From positions 593,434 through 657,433 of the forward strand of contig BMUD01000001.1 of assembly GCA_014650015.1 (NCBI GenBank): 64,000 nt of DNA, read 5' to 3'. The stretch comes from Streptomyces griseoloalbus (GTDB lineage: Bacteria; Actinomycetota; Actinomycetes; Streptomycetales; Streptomycetaceae). Below, piece after piece: positions 8,391 through 16,000 of this stretch. The translations under genes and the position numbers were made by a program. The notes under the pieces are model-generated. The model worked only from the letters and a program-made list of their open reading frames with translations. It had not been told where the DNA came from and ran no database searches. How positions within the stretch are numbered: the stretch's first letter is position 1; each line of letters begins with the position of its first letter.

Positions 8391-9845
8391 CTATCCGCGG
8401 AAGGCCCCCGGATGCGTCTGCTCACGCACCGATACGTACTGCTGACGCACCGCCTGCCCCACCGCCAGCTCCTCGCCGGGATCCAGCACCTGCGCCACCG
8501 GACCCTGCCAGACCGGCGGGTTGCGCGGATCGAGGGTGCCCTGCGACACCCCGAGCGCCCAGGCGGCCTGCCGGGCCGCGCCGATCGCCGCGTAGTCCGC
8601 GGGCTGCGGCACCACCACCTGCGCCCCGAACAGCGCGGGCGCCGCCGCCTGCACGGCGGGCAGCTCCGCCGCCGGACCGAGCAGAAAGACCCGCCGCACG
8701 TCCACGCCCCGGCCGCGCAGCACGTCCAGCGCGTCCGCGAGCCCGCACAGCATCCCCTCGAACGCGGCCCGCGCCAGATGTTCCGGCTTCATCGACTCGC
8801 GCCTCAGCCCCGCCAGCGTCCCGGCGGTGTGCGGCAGATTCGGGGTGCGCTCACCCTCCAGATACGGCAGCAGCACCAGCCCGTGCGCCCCCGGCGTCGA
8901 CTTCATCGCCAGCTCGGACAGGCTCTCCAGATCGGGCAGCCCGAGCAGTTCCGCGGTCCCGCGCAGGGCGCGTACGGCGTTCAGGGTGGTGACGACGGGC
9001 AGGTGCATGCCGGTCGCGTCGGCCAGCGAGGTGATCATCCCGTGCTGGTCGACCAGCGCCTCGGGGTGCACGGCCATCACGGACCCGGACGCGCCCAGCG
9101 ACACCACCGCGTCGCCCAGCCCGATCCCGAGTCCGAACGCCGCCGCCATCGTCTCGCCCGTACCGGCGGAGATCAGCAGCCCCTCCGGCGTCGTACCGGC
9201 CGCGTCCGACGGGCCGATCACCTCGGGCAGCATCGCCTGGTGACCGAGCGCCAGCTCCACCAGATCGGGCCGGTAGCCACCGGTGGCCGCCGCCCAGTAC
9301 CCGGTGCCGGAGGCGCCGCCCCGGTCGGTGGTCCGCCGCACCGGCCGGCCCAGCAACTGCCACACCAGCCAGTCGTGCGCCTGGAGCAGTACGGCGGTGC
9401 GCGCGGCGTTCTCCGGCTCGTTACGGGCCAACCAGCGCAGCTTGGTCACCGGCTGGGCGGCCCCCGGCACACAGCCCACGGCCTGCGCCCACGCCTCCCG
9501 CCCGCCGAGCGCGTCGACCAGATCGGCCGCCGCGACCTGCGCCCGCTTGTCGCCGCCGACCATGGCGGGCCGCACCGTGTTGCCCTGCGAGTCCAGCGGC
9601 ACCAGCGCGTTCTGCTGCGCGGACACCCCGATGGCCTGCACGCTCTCCAGCAGCCCGCCGCCCGCCGCCTCGCCCAGCGACAGCAGCCAGGCCTGCGGGT
9701 CGACGTCGGAGGAACGAGGTCCGCCGTCGGGGCCCTGCGCCGGATGGTGGGCGTACCCCTGCCTGAGCACGGCTCCGGTGTCCGTGTCGCAGACGACGAT
9801 GCGAGTGAAATCGGGCGCACTGTCCAGCCCGGCGACTATCCCCAT
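8391..9845 (-). CDS. xylB: FGGY-family carbohydrate kinase, probable xylulokinase
   Basis: The 484-aa length and two-domain layout fit FGGY kinases that phosphorylate D-xylulose for the pentose phosphate pathway. The phosphate-1-like loop is GLDSAPDFTRIVV at the N-terminus. SAQQNALVPLD (about 80-90) replaces the SGQMHGxVxLD segment of XylB. GASGSVMAVHPEAL (about 260) is the ATP-binding adenosine segment, and SAGTGETMAAAFGLG lies just before it. The gene stands alone between the exporter and the YtxH-like gene; no xylose isomerase is in the window. Substrate assignment rests on family resemblance, and another ketose or polyol is possible. Confidence 0.8.
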   Translation of the reverse strand: MGIVAGLDSAPDFTRIVVCDTDTGAVLRQGYAHHPAQGPDGGPRSSDVDPQAWLLSLGEAAGGGLLESVQAIGVSAQQNALVPLDSQGNTVRPAMVGGDKRAQVAAADLVDALGGREAWAQAVGCVPGAAQPVTKLRWLARNEPENAARTAVLLQAHDWLVWQLLGRPVRRTTDRGGASGTGYWAAATGGYRPDLVELALGHQAMLPEVIGPSDAAGTTPEGLLISAGTGETMAAAFGLGIGLGDAVVSLGASGSVMAVHPEALVDQHGMITSLADATGMHLPVVTTLNAVRALRGTAELLGLPDLESLSELAMKSTPGAHGLVLLPYLEGERTPNLPHTAGTLAGLRRESMKPEHLARAAFEGMLCGLADALDVLRGRGVDVRRVFLLGPAAELPAVQAAAPALFGAQVVVPQPADYAAIGAARQAAWALGVSQGTLDPRNPPVWQGPVAQVLDPGEELAVGQAVRQQYVSVREQTHPGAFRG

Positions 9846-9920
9846 GCGCCCGATTTTGCCGCATGGGGAGGGGTGGGTGGGGCGTGGGCGCCGTTGAGAC
9901 CGGTGTGTGGACAGGTGTCC

Positions 9921-10226
9921 TTACGTGTTGCTGGTGCCCCAGTCGTCCTCCGCCGGGCCGTGGGCGGTGCGTTCGCGCAGGGTGCGCACGCGCTGGGCGA
10001 CCGAGTCGGGCATGCGGTCGCCGACCTTGTCGCTCACCACGTGGTAGGCCTTGTCCGCGAACTCGCGGCCCTGCTGCGCCGCGCTCTCCGCGGTGTTGCG
10101 GACGGCGGGATTCTGCGAGAACTGCTGCGCGGACCTCTTCAACTGCTCGTAGCGCTCGCGCCCGGCTTTCGTGCCCAGCACGTAACCCAGGACGACTCCG
10201 GCGACGAACGTGAGCCGGTAACGCAT
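9921..10226 (-). CDS. Small YtxH-like membrane-anchored protein
   Basis: This is a 101-aa protein starting MRYRLTFVAGVVLGYVLGTKAGRERY: a single N-terminal membrane helix followed directly by a basic-rich amphipathic coiled region (YEQLKRSAQQFSQNP, then AESAAQQGREFADKAYHVVSDKV). This pattern is typical of YtxH/general-stress proteins of unknown mechanism. The ATG at 10226 is chosen because GGGAAGG lies nine bases upstream. A GTG three codons earlier would abut that site. It is separated from xylB by 75 bp on the same strand. The function is unknown; an envelope or stress association is a family-level guess. Confidence 0.8.
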   Translation of the reverse strand: MRYRLTFVAGVVLGYVLGTKAGRERYEQLKRSAQQFSQNPAVRNTAESAAQQGREFADKAYHVVSDKVGDRMPDSVAQRVRTLRERTAHGPAEDDWGTSNT

Positions 10227-10395
10227 GGCGGCCACCCTTCCCGTTGTTCCAGTCTGCGTAGGTATCCGGTGCGGCGACAGCGCCGAGGAGTACCGATTGG
10301 CGGAGCACCCCCCTGCTTGCGCTAATGTATGTGTCGCAGCGAGCGCGCGCCCCCTGGCGAATACCCAGGCGGGTGCGTTCGATGCAACGAGGCAT

Positions 10396-10468
10396 TCCTC
10401 CGTAGCTCAATTGGCAGAGCAGCCGGCTGTTAACCGGCAGGTTACTGGTTCGAGTCCAGTCGGGGGAG
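10396..10468 (+). tRNA. tRNA-Asn (GTT), copy 1
   Basis: A 73-nt cloverleaf: acceptor TCCTCCG pairs with CGGGGGA, the D-arm contains TAGCTCAATTGGCAGAG, the anticodon arm GCCGGCTGTTAACCGGC carries GTT at 10429-10431, and the T-arm is CTGGTTCGAGTCCAG. CCA is not encoded. It is followed after five bases by an identical copy. Confidence 0.97.
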
Positions 10469-10473
10469 CTCGG

Positions 10474-10546
10474 TCCTCCGTAGCTCAATTGGCAGAGCAG
10501 CCGGCTGTTAACCGGCAGGTTACTGGTTCGAGTCCAGTCGGGGGAG
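10474..10546 (+). tRNA. tRNA-Asn (GTT), copy 2
   Basis: This is an identical 73-nt tandem copy of the preceding gene, with anticodon GTT at 10507-10509. The five-base spacer and the single downstream terminator indicate one dicistronic precursor. Confidence 0.97.
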
Positions 10547-10557
10547 CATGCTGAACG

Positions 10558-10580
10558 AGGACCCCACAGGGGTCCTTTTT
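10558..10580 (+). terminator. Rho-independent terminator of the tRNA-Asn pair
   Basis: A perfect 8-bp stem AGGACCCC/GGGGTCCT with an ACA loop is followed by a run of five T. It lies 11 bases after the second tRNA. Confidence 0.9.
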
Positions 10581-10723
10581 CATGTGCGGGGGAACCGTGC
10601 GGGGCTCGGCGAAGTCTCCATGGTCACGAGGGCCGTACGCAGCCGACCATCCGAAGCAGGAGATCGTATGAGCGGCTATGCTGCGGCAGACGGCGCGCAC
10701 ACCTGTACGCGACACGCCGCTAT

Positions 10724-10797
10724 GGGGCGGTAGCTCAGCCGGTTAGAGCAGCGGACTCATAATCCGTCGGCCGTGGGTTCGAGTCCCACCCGCCCCA
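10724..10797 (+). tRNA. tRNA with CAT anticodon (elongator Met, or Ile2 after lysidine modification)
   Basis: A 74-nt cloverleaf: GGGGCGG pairs with CCGCCCC, the D-loop has GCTCAGCCGGTTAGAGC, the anticodon arm CGGACTCATAATCCG carries CAT at 10758-10760, and the T-arm is GTGGGTTCGAGTCCCAC. The first acceptor pair is G-C, so it is not an initiator. Sequence alone does not separate elongator Met from Ile2(CAU). It has no shared terminator with the Asn pair. Confidence 0.92.
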
Positions 10798-10978
10798 CCC
10801 AGACTCCTCGGGCGCAGGAAGCGTTTCCCCGTACGGCAACGCGACGGTCACCGTCGCCGGGCCGATGCGGCGGCCCCGACCCGCTCACTCCCCCCTCCGG
10901 TGTGGTCGGCACCACCCCGCGGACGTTATCGATCCCCTGGTCGGACACTGCCGCACCGTCGTGCCCCGGACCTGGGGG

Positions 10979-11047
10979 TTTCGGCCCGGACCGAAAGGGG
11001 GCGCGGGCTCCCCCCGCGGGTCGGCAGGATGCGACGCGGGGCCGGAT
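10979..11047 (+). other. Leader element upstream of an exported protein, copy 1
   Basis: TTCGG...CCGAA forms a small hairpin followed by AGGGGGCGCGG and a second GC-rich stem region ending GTCGGCAGGATGCG. Roughly 53 of 63 aligned bases match 14271-14338, and weaker similarity continues towards the start codon (CGCCCA..AGA.CCA.ACA). Both copies precede genes for exported proteins on the same strand. It could be a 5'-UTR element or a dispersed repeat; I recognise no known riboswitch. It occupies most of the 300-bp gap after the tRNA. Confidence 0.45.
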
Positions 11048-11097
11048 CGGACGGCCTCTCGCGCCCAGCAGATCCATACACAGGGGAGAAGATCCGC

Positions 11098-11472
11098 ATG
11101 CGCAAGATGTTTCGCGCCGCCGCGGCGGCCGCGGTCGCGACCGTGGCCGCGGCCGTGATGACGGTCGGCTCGACCGCCACGGCCCAGGCCGCCGACGGCA
11201 CGCCGTGGGCCGGCTGCTCGTACGGGGCGGCCTGCGTCTATCCCGAGAACCAGGACCCGCCGACCACGAAGACGCATGAGTTCGTGGCCTACGGGGCCTA
11301 CAACCTGAGCAACCAGTACGGGATGCACTGGATCCTCAACAACCAGTACGACAACGGCAAGGTCGACCTCTGCTACGGCTACAACGGCACGAACTGCTTC
11401 CACACGCTCCAGGGCGGGTCGGGCATACGCATCGACTTCACGCCGATCAACTCGGTCGTCCTGCGGCCGTGA
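11098..11472 (+). CDS. Small exported cysteine-containing protein
   Basis: This 124-aa protein has a clear Sec signal: MRKMFR, then an Ala/Val-rich core, then cleavage expected at AQA|ADG after residue 31. The mature part (about 93 aa) has four cysteines in two close groups (GCSYGAAC and LCYGYNGTNC), suggesting two disulfides, and is rich in Tyr, Asn and Gly. The ATG at 11098 is preceded by GGGGAGAA at the right distance. The composition resembles small secreted inhibitor-like proteins of Streptomyces, but I cannot assign a family. It ends 21 bp before a strong bidirectional hairpin. Confidence 0.8.
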   Translation: MRKMFRAAAAAAVATVAAAVMTVGSTATAQAADGTPWAGCSYGAACVYPENQDPPTTKTHEFVAYGAYNLSNQYGMHWILNNQYDNGKVDLCYGYNGTNCFHTLQGGSGIRIDFTPINSVVLRP

Positions 11473-11493
11473 CCGCGGACGCGCGCGCACCAC

Positions 11494-11532
11494 GGCGCCC
11501 GCCCCTGTCCCGACCGGACGGGGGCGGGCGCC
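11494..11532. terminator. Bidirectional terminator hairpin
   Basis: A 17-bp stem (GGCGCCCGCCCCTGTCC pairing with GGACGGGGGCGGGCGCC, one G-T pair) with a 5-nt loop separates the convergent exported-protein gene and the ArsR-type regulator gene. There is no T-run, as is usual in Streptomyces. Confidence 0.75.
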
Positions 11533-11562
11533 GCTCGTGGTCCCGCGAACGGGTGCGCGGGT

Positions 11563-12576
11563 TCAGAGGGACGGGGCGTGGGGCGGCAGTTCGCCGCGCA
11601 GGAGCGCGGTGCCCAGCGGGGTGAGGGTGTGGATGACCTGGGTGCCCGCGCGTTGGCTGTGCGCGAGGTCGACCTCTCTCAGCGCGGTGATGTGCTCACT
11701 GGCCGAGGATACGGAGATGTTCAGGCGCCGGGCGAGTTCCGTGGTGGTCGCGGTGGTGTCCAGGGCGGTCAGGACGCGTGCGCGGGTCCGGCCGAGCAGG
11801 GTGGCCAGTGCCTCGGGACGGCGGTCGCGGGTGGCCGCCGGTGCCCAGGCCGGGGGATGGGCGACGGGGTAGGCCAGGACCTGCGGCAGGGTGGGATCGG
11901 CCAGGGCGATCGGAGTGTTCCAGCAGAAGTGCGAGGGGATCAGCCGCACGCCGCGTCCGCCGAGGTGCAGGTCCCGGTCCTCCGGGTAGCGCACGTGCAG
12001 CACGGGCGGCCGCCAGTCCATCAGCGGGCGGAAGGAGTCCAGCAGTCCGTGGACGCCGCGATCGCGCAGCACGCGCGTCCGCAGGGCCCGGTCGGCCTCG
12101 GTGGTCCTGGCCGTTCCGGTCCAGTCGGGCGTGATGATCGTGCGGTGCACCAGCCGGAAGGCCGTCGCGACCTCCTCCAGCCGGTCCCGTTCGCCCCGGG
12201 CGAGGCCGTGGGCCCAGCGCGGCAGCGGGTGGGTGCCGGCCAGCCGGTTCATCTCCTGGTGCAACCGGGGACCGGGGGTGGCGTGCAGTGCCTCCAGCGC
12301 GGCCTCCAGGCCGTCGGCCGAGGCGCCGGGAGTCAGGAAGTCGGGCCAGTAGCCCGCCGAGGCGGGGGCCAGGGCGGAGAGCATCCGGACCGGACCCGCC
12401 AGGTGATCCCCGGCCAGCCGGGCGAGGGCGTCGCGCCGCCACGGGGCGAAGACCGGCAGGCCGCGCCGTGGCACGGTCAGCTGGTGCAGGCTCAACAGGG
12501 TTTCCCAGACCGGATCCGGCTCCCGGGCGAGGTGGACGCGGGCCAGGTCCCCGTCCGTGAAATGAATGCGCAGCAC
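11563..12576 (-). CDS. ArsR-type winged-helix transcriptional regulator with DUF5937-like N-terminus
   Basis: In this 337-aa protein a helix-turn-helix lies at the C-terminus: RARVLTALDTTATTTELARRLNISVSSASEHITALREVDLAHSQRAG (about 270-315) is an ArsR/MarR-like winged helix. The first 250 residues (LRIHFTDGDLARVHLA..., then a segment containing HVRYPEDRDLHLGGRGVRLIPSHF) match the large N-terminal domain that accompanies such HTHs in many Streptomyces proteins and presumably senses a ligand. It starts at GTG 12576 behind GGGGAG. Targets are unknown. The stretch upstream to the LysR gene (about 660 bp) contains only a possible gene remnant. Confidence 0.85.
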   Translation of the reverse strand: MLRIHFTDGDLARVHLAREPDPVWETLLSLHQLTVPRRGLPVFAPWRRDALARLAGDHLAGPVRMLSALAPASAGYWPDFLTPGASADGLEAALEALHATPGPRLHQEMNRLAGTHPLPRWAHGLARGERDRLEEVATAFRLVHRTIITPDWTGTARTTEADRALRTRVLRDRGVHGLLDSFRPLMDWRPPVLHVRYPEDRDLHLGGRGVRLIPSHFCWNTPIALADPTLPQVLAYPVAHPPAWAPAATRDRRPEALATLLGRTRARVLTALDTTATTTELARRLNISVSSASEHITALREVDLAHSQRAGTQVIHTLTPLGTALLRGELPPHAPSL

Positions 12577-12808
12577 CTTGTCTCCCCGTGTGGTGATCGC
12601 TGTCGGTCGCTGTGGACGCGCTGTCCGGCAGGTGTGCTCCGGGCGACGCGGGACACCTGCCGCGGGTGAGGGAGCCGAACTGCCGGTGCGGACCGCGGCG
12701 TTCGTCGCCTCGGGGGCGGGCGTGGCGGCGCGCCCGCCGGTCGCGGACGCGCGGAAGAGGAAGCCGTGAACCGGGAAGTGGGGCCGACGGCCGTTCCGTC
12801 GGCGGCCG

Positions 12809-13054
12809 TCACCGAGGCGGGACGGTGCCCCCGGTGCGGGCCGCCCAGGGGCCCTTGCCGCGACGGGCCGGGTCTGCGCGGGTGCCGGGCGGCGTTCCTG
12901 CCGGTGCCACCGCCGTGCCGGGCTCGGCGCCGCCGACGCGGCCCGGTGGTGCGGCCGGCACGAACACGGGCACCGACGCGGCGGCGGAGAAGCCGGCCGC
13001 GGGAAAGCCGGCGGGCAGCAGATGGTGCGCGCCTGAAAGCAGACGTGTCCTCAT
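12809..13054 (-). pseudogene. Possible remnant of an exported protein gene
   Basis: An ATG at 13054 stands six bases behind GGGGGAG and opens an 81-aa frame beginning MRTRLLSGAHHLLPAGFPAAGFSAAAS, which reads like a degraded signal peptide. The remainder is low-complexity (Pro/Gly/Arg), and a neighbouring frame downstream contains PASVTAADGTAVGPTSRF. A frameshifted exported hydrolase, divergently paired with the LysR regulator, is one explanation; a short exported protein is another. Conservation is untested. Confidence 0.3.
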
Positions 13055-13176
13055 CCCCGTCTCCCCCTCGCTCCACGGCTGCGGCCACCCTGCCCGTCCC
13101 CGGCGGTCGGTCCGGTCGGCAAAGTGGCCTTCTCCGAGTCAATACGGGAACAACGCGTTTGTCAGGGAGGCGAGTG

Positions 13177-13194
13177 ATGAGAAAATACGACTGA
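13177..13194 (+). other. Minimal upstream ORF before the LysR gene
   Basis: GGAGG at 13166-13170 sits six bases before ATG AGA AAA TAC GAC TGA (MRKYD-stop), 43 bp before the LysR start. The surrounding bases (about 13138-13215) are notably less GC-rich. It may be a leader peptide tuning LysR translation, or a chance match. Confidence 0.25.
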
Positions 13195-13237
13195 TCGATG
13201 CAGTGGTTGCTATGGCCGCAGGTGGAGGATGTCTGCT

Positions 13238-14161
13238 GTGCCTGATGCGCTGGGATCGGCGGAACCGAGCATTCATCAACTGCGGTCGTTCCTGGCGCTG
13301 AGCGAGGAACTGCACTTCGGCAGGGCTGCGGCGCGGCTGCACATGACCCAGTCGGCGCTGAGCCGGCAGATACGGGATCTGGAGAGGCGGCTGGGCGTCC
13401 CGCTGTTCTCACGGGACAGCCGCACGGTGTTCCTCACGGATGCGGGCAGTGCCCTGACGACGGAGGCGCGCGCCACGGTGGAGGCGATGGGCCGGCTGCG
13501 CGTCCGCGCCGACCAGTGGGCCCGCACCCTCGCCGGGCACGTGGTGGTCGGGACGATCGGCGCGGAGGCGGCGATGCCCTACACCCACGCGATCCTCGAG
13601 CGCCTTCGCACCCGCCACCCCCGGATCACCGTGGAGATACGCAGCCTCAACTTCACGGAACACCTTGCGCAGTTGCTCTCCGGCGACGTCGATGTCGCCT
13701 TCCTCAGGCCGCCGGTGCCGCCGGCCATCGAGCTGCTGGAACTGGCCTCGGAACCCCGTGTCGCCTGCCTGGCGGCCGCCGACCCCCTGGCGGACCGGGC
13801 CGAACTGCGCCTCGTGGACCTCACCGACCGCGCCTTCGTGGACGTCCCCCCTCAGGTGCCCCGGCTCTGGTGGGACTTCTGGGCGGTGGACCCGCGCCCG
13901 GACGGCACGCCCGTGCGCTACGGCCCCGTGGTCTCCGACATGGAAGGGCTGCTTCTCGCCGTGGCCCGGGGGGAAGGCGTGTGCTTCCTGCCGGCGGCAG
14001 CCCGGGACCTGTTCCCCCGCCCGGGGGTGCGGTACGTCGACGTGGCGGATCTGTCCCCGTCGACGTCGGCCCTCGGCTGGCTGGCCCAGCACCGGGACCG
14101 TCCGGGCGTACAAGCGGTGCGGGCGGCCGCGGCCGCCGCCATGGCCGCGCACGGCTGGTGA
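13238..14161 (+). CDS. LysR-family transcriptional regulator
   Basis: This 307-aa protein has an N-terminal LysR HTH (LRSFLALSEELHFGRAAARLHMTQSALSRQIRDLERRLGVPLFSR, about residues 12-60) and a substrate-binding co-inducer domain (VVVGTIGAEAAMPYTHAILERLRTRHP..., through to the C-terminus). It is about the normal family length. GTG 13238 is preferred because GGAGG (13224-13228) is nine bases upstream; the ATG at 13229 touches that site. LysR regulators usually act on a divergent neighbour and respond to a small molecule, but the divergent region here holds only a possible gene remnant. The true target is unknown. Confidence 0.93.
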   Translation: MPDALGSAEPSIHQLRSFLALSEELHFGRAAARLHMTQSALSRQIRDLERRLGVPLFSRDSRTVFLTDAGSALTTEARATVEAMGRLRVRADQWARTLAGHVVVGTIGAEAAMPYTHAILERLRTRHPRITVEIRSLNFTEHLAQLLSGDVDVAFLRPPVPPAIELLELASEPRVACLAAADPLADRAELRLVDLTDRAFVDVPPQVPRLWWDFWAVDPRPDGTPVRYGPVVSDMEGLLLAVARGEGVCFLPAAARDLFPRPGVRYVDVADLSPSTSALGWLAQHRDRPGVQAVRAAAAAAMAAHGW

Positions 14162-14270
14162 CGCGGCCCGGTCCTCCGCGCAGGGGGAGCGCCCCGCACC
14201 GGCCGTGAGGGCCTACGGCCCCGGGGGAGGCGTGTGCCCGGCCTCGCGTCGAGGTGCCCTCGCCACCGGG

Positions 14271-14338
14271 ATTCGGCCCAGACCGAAAGGGGGCGCGGAT
14301 TCACCCGGGGGTCGGCAAGCTGCGGTGCGGGGCCGGAC
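14271..14338 (+). other. Leader element upstream of an exported protein, copy 2
   Basis: The same organisation as 10979-11047: ATTCGGCCC-AGACCGAA hairpin, GGGGGCGCGG, then GGGTCGGCAAGCTGCGG and GCGGGGCCGGA. It lies about 160 bp before the exported hydrolase gene and fills much of the 335-bp gap after the LysR gene. A 22-codon frame (ATG 14385 to TGA 14453) follows it but shows no support. Confidence 0.45.
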
Positions 14339-14496
14339 GGGAGCGAAGGACGCGTCCGGCGTCCCGCCCACGAGACCCACAGCGATGCGTGAGCACGACT
14401 TCGGACCTGGCACGGGTACGACGGCGCTCCCCGCACGACGGCGTGCGCCGTGACTCCTCGGAGCCCTGCCCTCTCACCTCGAAGGCTGATGACGAT

Positions 14497-15723
14497 ATGC
14501 GCCGTTTTCCCTTATCCAGAGCCACCACGGGTGGTGGACACAGAACCTCGCTCGCCGCGATCGCGGCGTTACTCTCCCTGATCGTCGCCGGCGCCGCACT
14601 CCCCCCTGCCGCGGCGGCCGCACCGGATCGACCCGCGGACACCTCGTCCGTCGCGGCACCGAGTGCCGAGGTGCCCGCCGGCGTCACGGCCGGGGTCGCC
14701 GTCTTCGACCGGCAGACCGGCGGCTTCACCGAGCAGGTGAACGCGAGCGCGCCATTCCGGTCGGCCTCGATCGTCAAGCTGCTGATCACTCTCGACTTCC
14801 TGTGGAACCGGGGTCCCGACTACAGCGTCCCCGCCGCCGACCGGGCAAGGCTGGAACCGATGCTGCGGAGCAGCGACGACGAGGCGGCCGATCACTACTG
14901 GTCGGCCAACGGCTATGCCTCGATCGTCACCCGTATGGTGAGCCGGCTCGGTCTGAGCGACACGGCGCCCCCCGTCGACCAGGACTTCTGGGGCTACACC
15001 GCCATGTCGGCCCGTGACACGGTGACGATCTACCGCTATGTCCTGGAAAGGGCACCCGCGCCCGTACGCGACTTCATCATGGGCAACCTGCGTCGGTCGA
15101 CCCGCTGCGCGTCGGACACGTTCGACCAGCACTTCGGTATCGCCGCCGCCTTCGACCGTCCGTGGGCCGTGAAGCAGGGCTGGGCGGGCTCCTCCTACCC
15201 GGACGGCACCTGCGGCCCCCCGAGTGCGGCCCCGAACCGGGCGGACGCGGCGGCGGACGGGACCGGGCCCGGGTCCACCGCCACCGCGGACGTCGACCTG
15301 ACGCGTCCGGCCCTGCACTCCACCGGCACGGTCGGCGCCGGTGACCGCTCCATCGTGGCGGTCTTCACGCTGCACCCGAACGGCACGTCCTACGGCAAGG
15401 CCTTCACCGACCTGGGCCGGCTGACCCGCTCACTGGATGTTCCCGGCGGCGTGGCGCCCGCCGGACAGTGGTACGGGACGTGGAGTTCGCTCGTGAACGT
15501 CCGCAGCGCACCGGTTCTCGGGAACAACGTGCTGACCCGGCTGCCCGCCGGCGTGGAGGTACTGGTGGGCTGCCAGAAGAAGGGCCAGACGGTCTCCGTC
15601 CCGCCGTACACCAACGACTGGTGGGCCTACCTTCCCCAGTACGGCGGATACATCTCCAACATCTACATCAGCCATCCGGACAATCGGCTGCCGGATGTCC
15701 CGCTCTGCGCGAGCCTGCCGTAA
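14497..15723 (+). CDS. Exported serine hydrolase (beta-lactamase/PBP-like) with C-terminal SH3b domain
   Basis: This 408-aa protein has a long signal peptide (hydrophobic core about 18-42, cleavage near AAA-AP). The catalytic SxxK motif is S91-I-V-K94 in RSASIVKLL. SSDDEAADHYW (about 128) takes the SDN position, and AVKQGW (about 227) takes the place of KTG, so the third motif is modified. Residues about 330-400 form an SH3b module (LVNVRSAPVLGNNVLTRLPAGVEV...GYISNIYI) likely to bind peptidoglycan. A cell-wall peptidase or transpeptidase-like role outside the membrane is plausible; true beta-lactamase activity is not shown. Codons 6 and 25 are both TTA (14512-14514, 14569-14571), implying bldA control. 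The ribosome site is weak. Confidence 0.85.
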   Translation: MRRFPLSRATTGGGHRTSLAAIAALLSLIVAGAALPPAAAAAPDRPADTSSVAAPSAEVPAGVTAGVAVFDRQTGGFTEQVNASAPFRSASIVKLLITLDFLWNRGPDYSVPAADRARLEPMLRSSDDEAADHYWSANGYASIVTRMVSRLGLSDTAPPVDQDFWGYTAMSARDTVTIYRYVLERAPAPVRDFIMGNLRRSTRCASDTFDQHFGIAAAFDRPWAVKQGWAGSSYPDGTCGPPSAAPNRADAAADGTGPGSTATADVDLTRPALHSTGTVGAGDRSIVAVFTLHPNGTSYGKAFTDLGRLTRSLDVPGGVAPAGQWYGTWSSLVNVRSAPVLGNNVLTRLPAGVEVLVGCQKKGQTVSVPPYTNDWWAYLPQYGGYISNIYISHPDNRLPDVPLCASLP

Positions 15724-15786
15724 CGCGCGGGGCGGGCATCACGGCGGCCCGGCCCGAAGTCGGACGGCCGGCGGCGCGGGCGGGGT

Positions 15787-15942
15787 TCAGCCGCCCACGG
15801 CGTCGTCGTCCGCCGGGGTGGGGGCGTCCGCCGGGTCGCGCTCGCCCTCTGCCTGGGAGGGGGTCGTGTGCGGTACGTCCGGGGTGGTCCACTCGCTGTC
15901 GTCCCTGTCGCCCTCGGCCTGGGACGGAGTGTGCTCGCTCAT
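15787..15942 (-). CDS. 51-aa acidic protein with internal duplication
   Basis: The ATG at 15942 has an excellent ribosome site (AGGGAGGA, six bases away). The product starts MSEHTPSQAEGDRDD and repeats TPSQAEGERD about 19 residues later. It is hydrophilic and strongly acidic (Asp/Glu-rich C-terminus DAPTPADDDAVGG), with no membrane helix and no cysteines, so it is probably disordered and cytoplasmic. It lies between the convergent hydrolase gene and the ANTAR-STAS gene, 58 bp downstream of the latter on the same strand, and may be co-transcribed with it. No family is recognised and the function is unknown. Confidence 0.65.
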   Translation of the reverse strand: MSEHTPSQAEGDRDDSEWTTPDVPHTTPSQAEGERDPADAPTPADDDAVGG

Positions 15943-16000
15943 CGTGTTCCTCCCTGATCACGGGGCCTCGCCCCGCCGGGTACCCCCGCGCGGGCCGGGG

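Noticed and set aside
10396-10797. tRNA cluster as an integration (att) site of an element
   Set aside because: No integrase, direct repeat of a tRNA end, or foreign composition is seen nearby; the two Asn genes are simply a tandem duplication.
10979-11047. Leader element as a known riboswitch (ydaO-type c-di-AMP or others)
   Set aside because: A CCGAAAGG-like string is present, but the order of conserved ydaO segments and the GACAGCUAACC motif are absent. I cannot place it in a known class.
12766-13194. A 142-codon plus-strand frame before the LysR gene
   Set aside because: Arg/Pro-rich without domain, and no ribosome site. Only its last codons, with their own GGAGG, might be translated.
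14385-14453. A 22-codon frame in the leader of the exported hydrolase
   Set aside because: No ribosome site and low-information sequence; treated as part of the untranslated leader.
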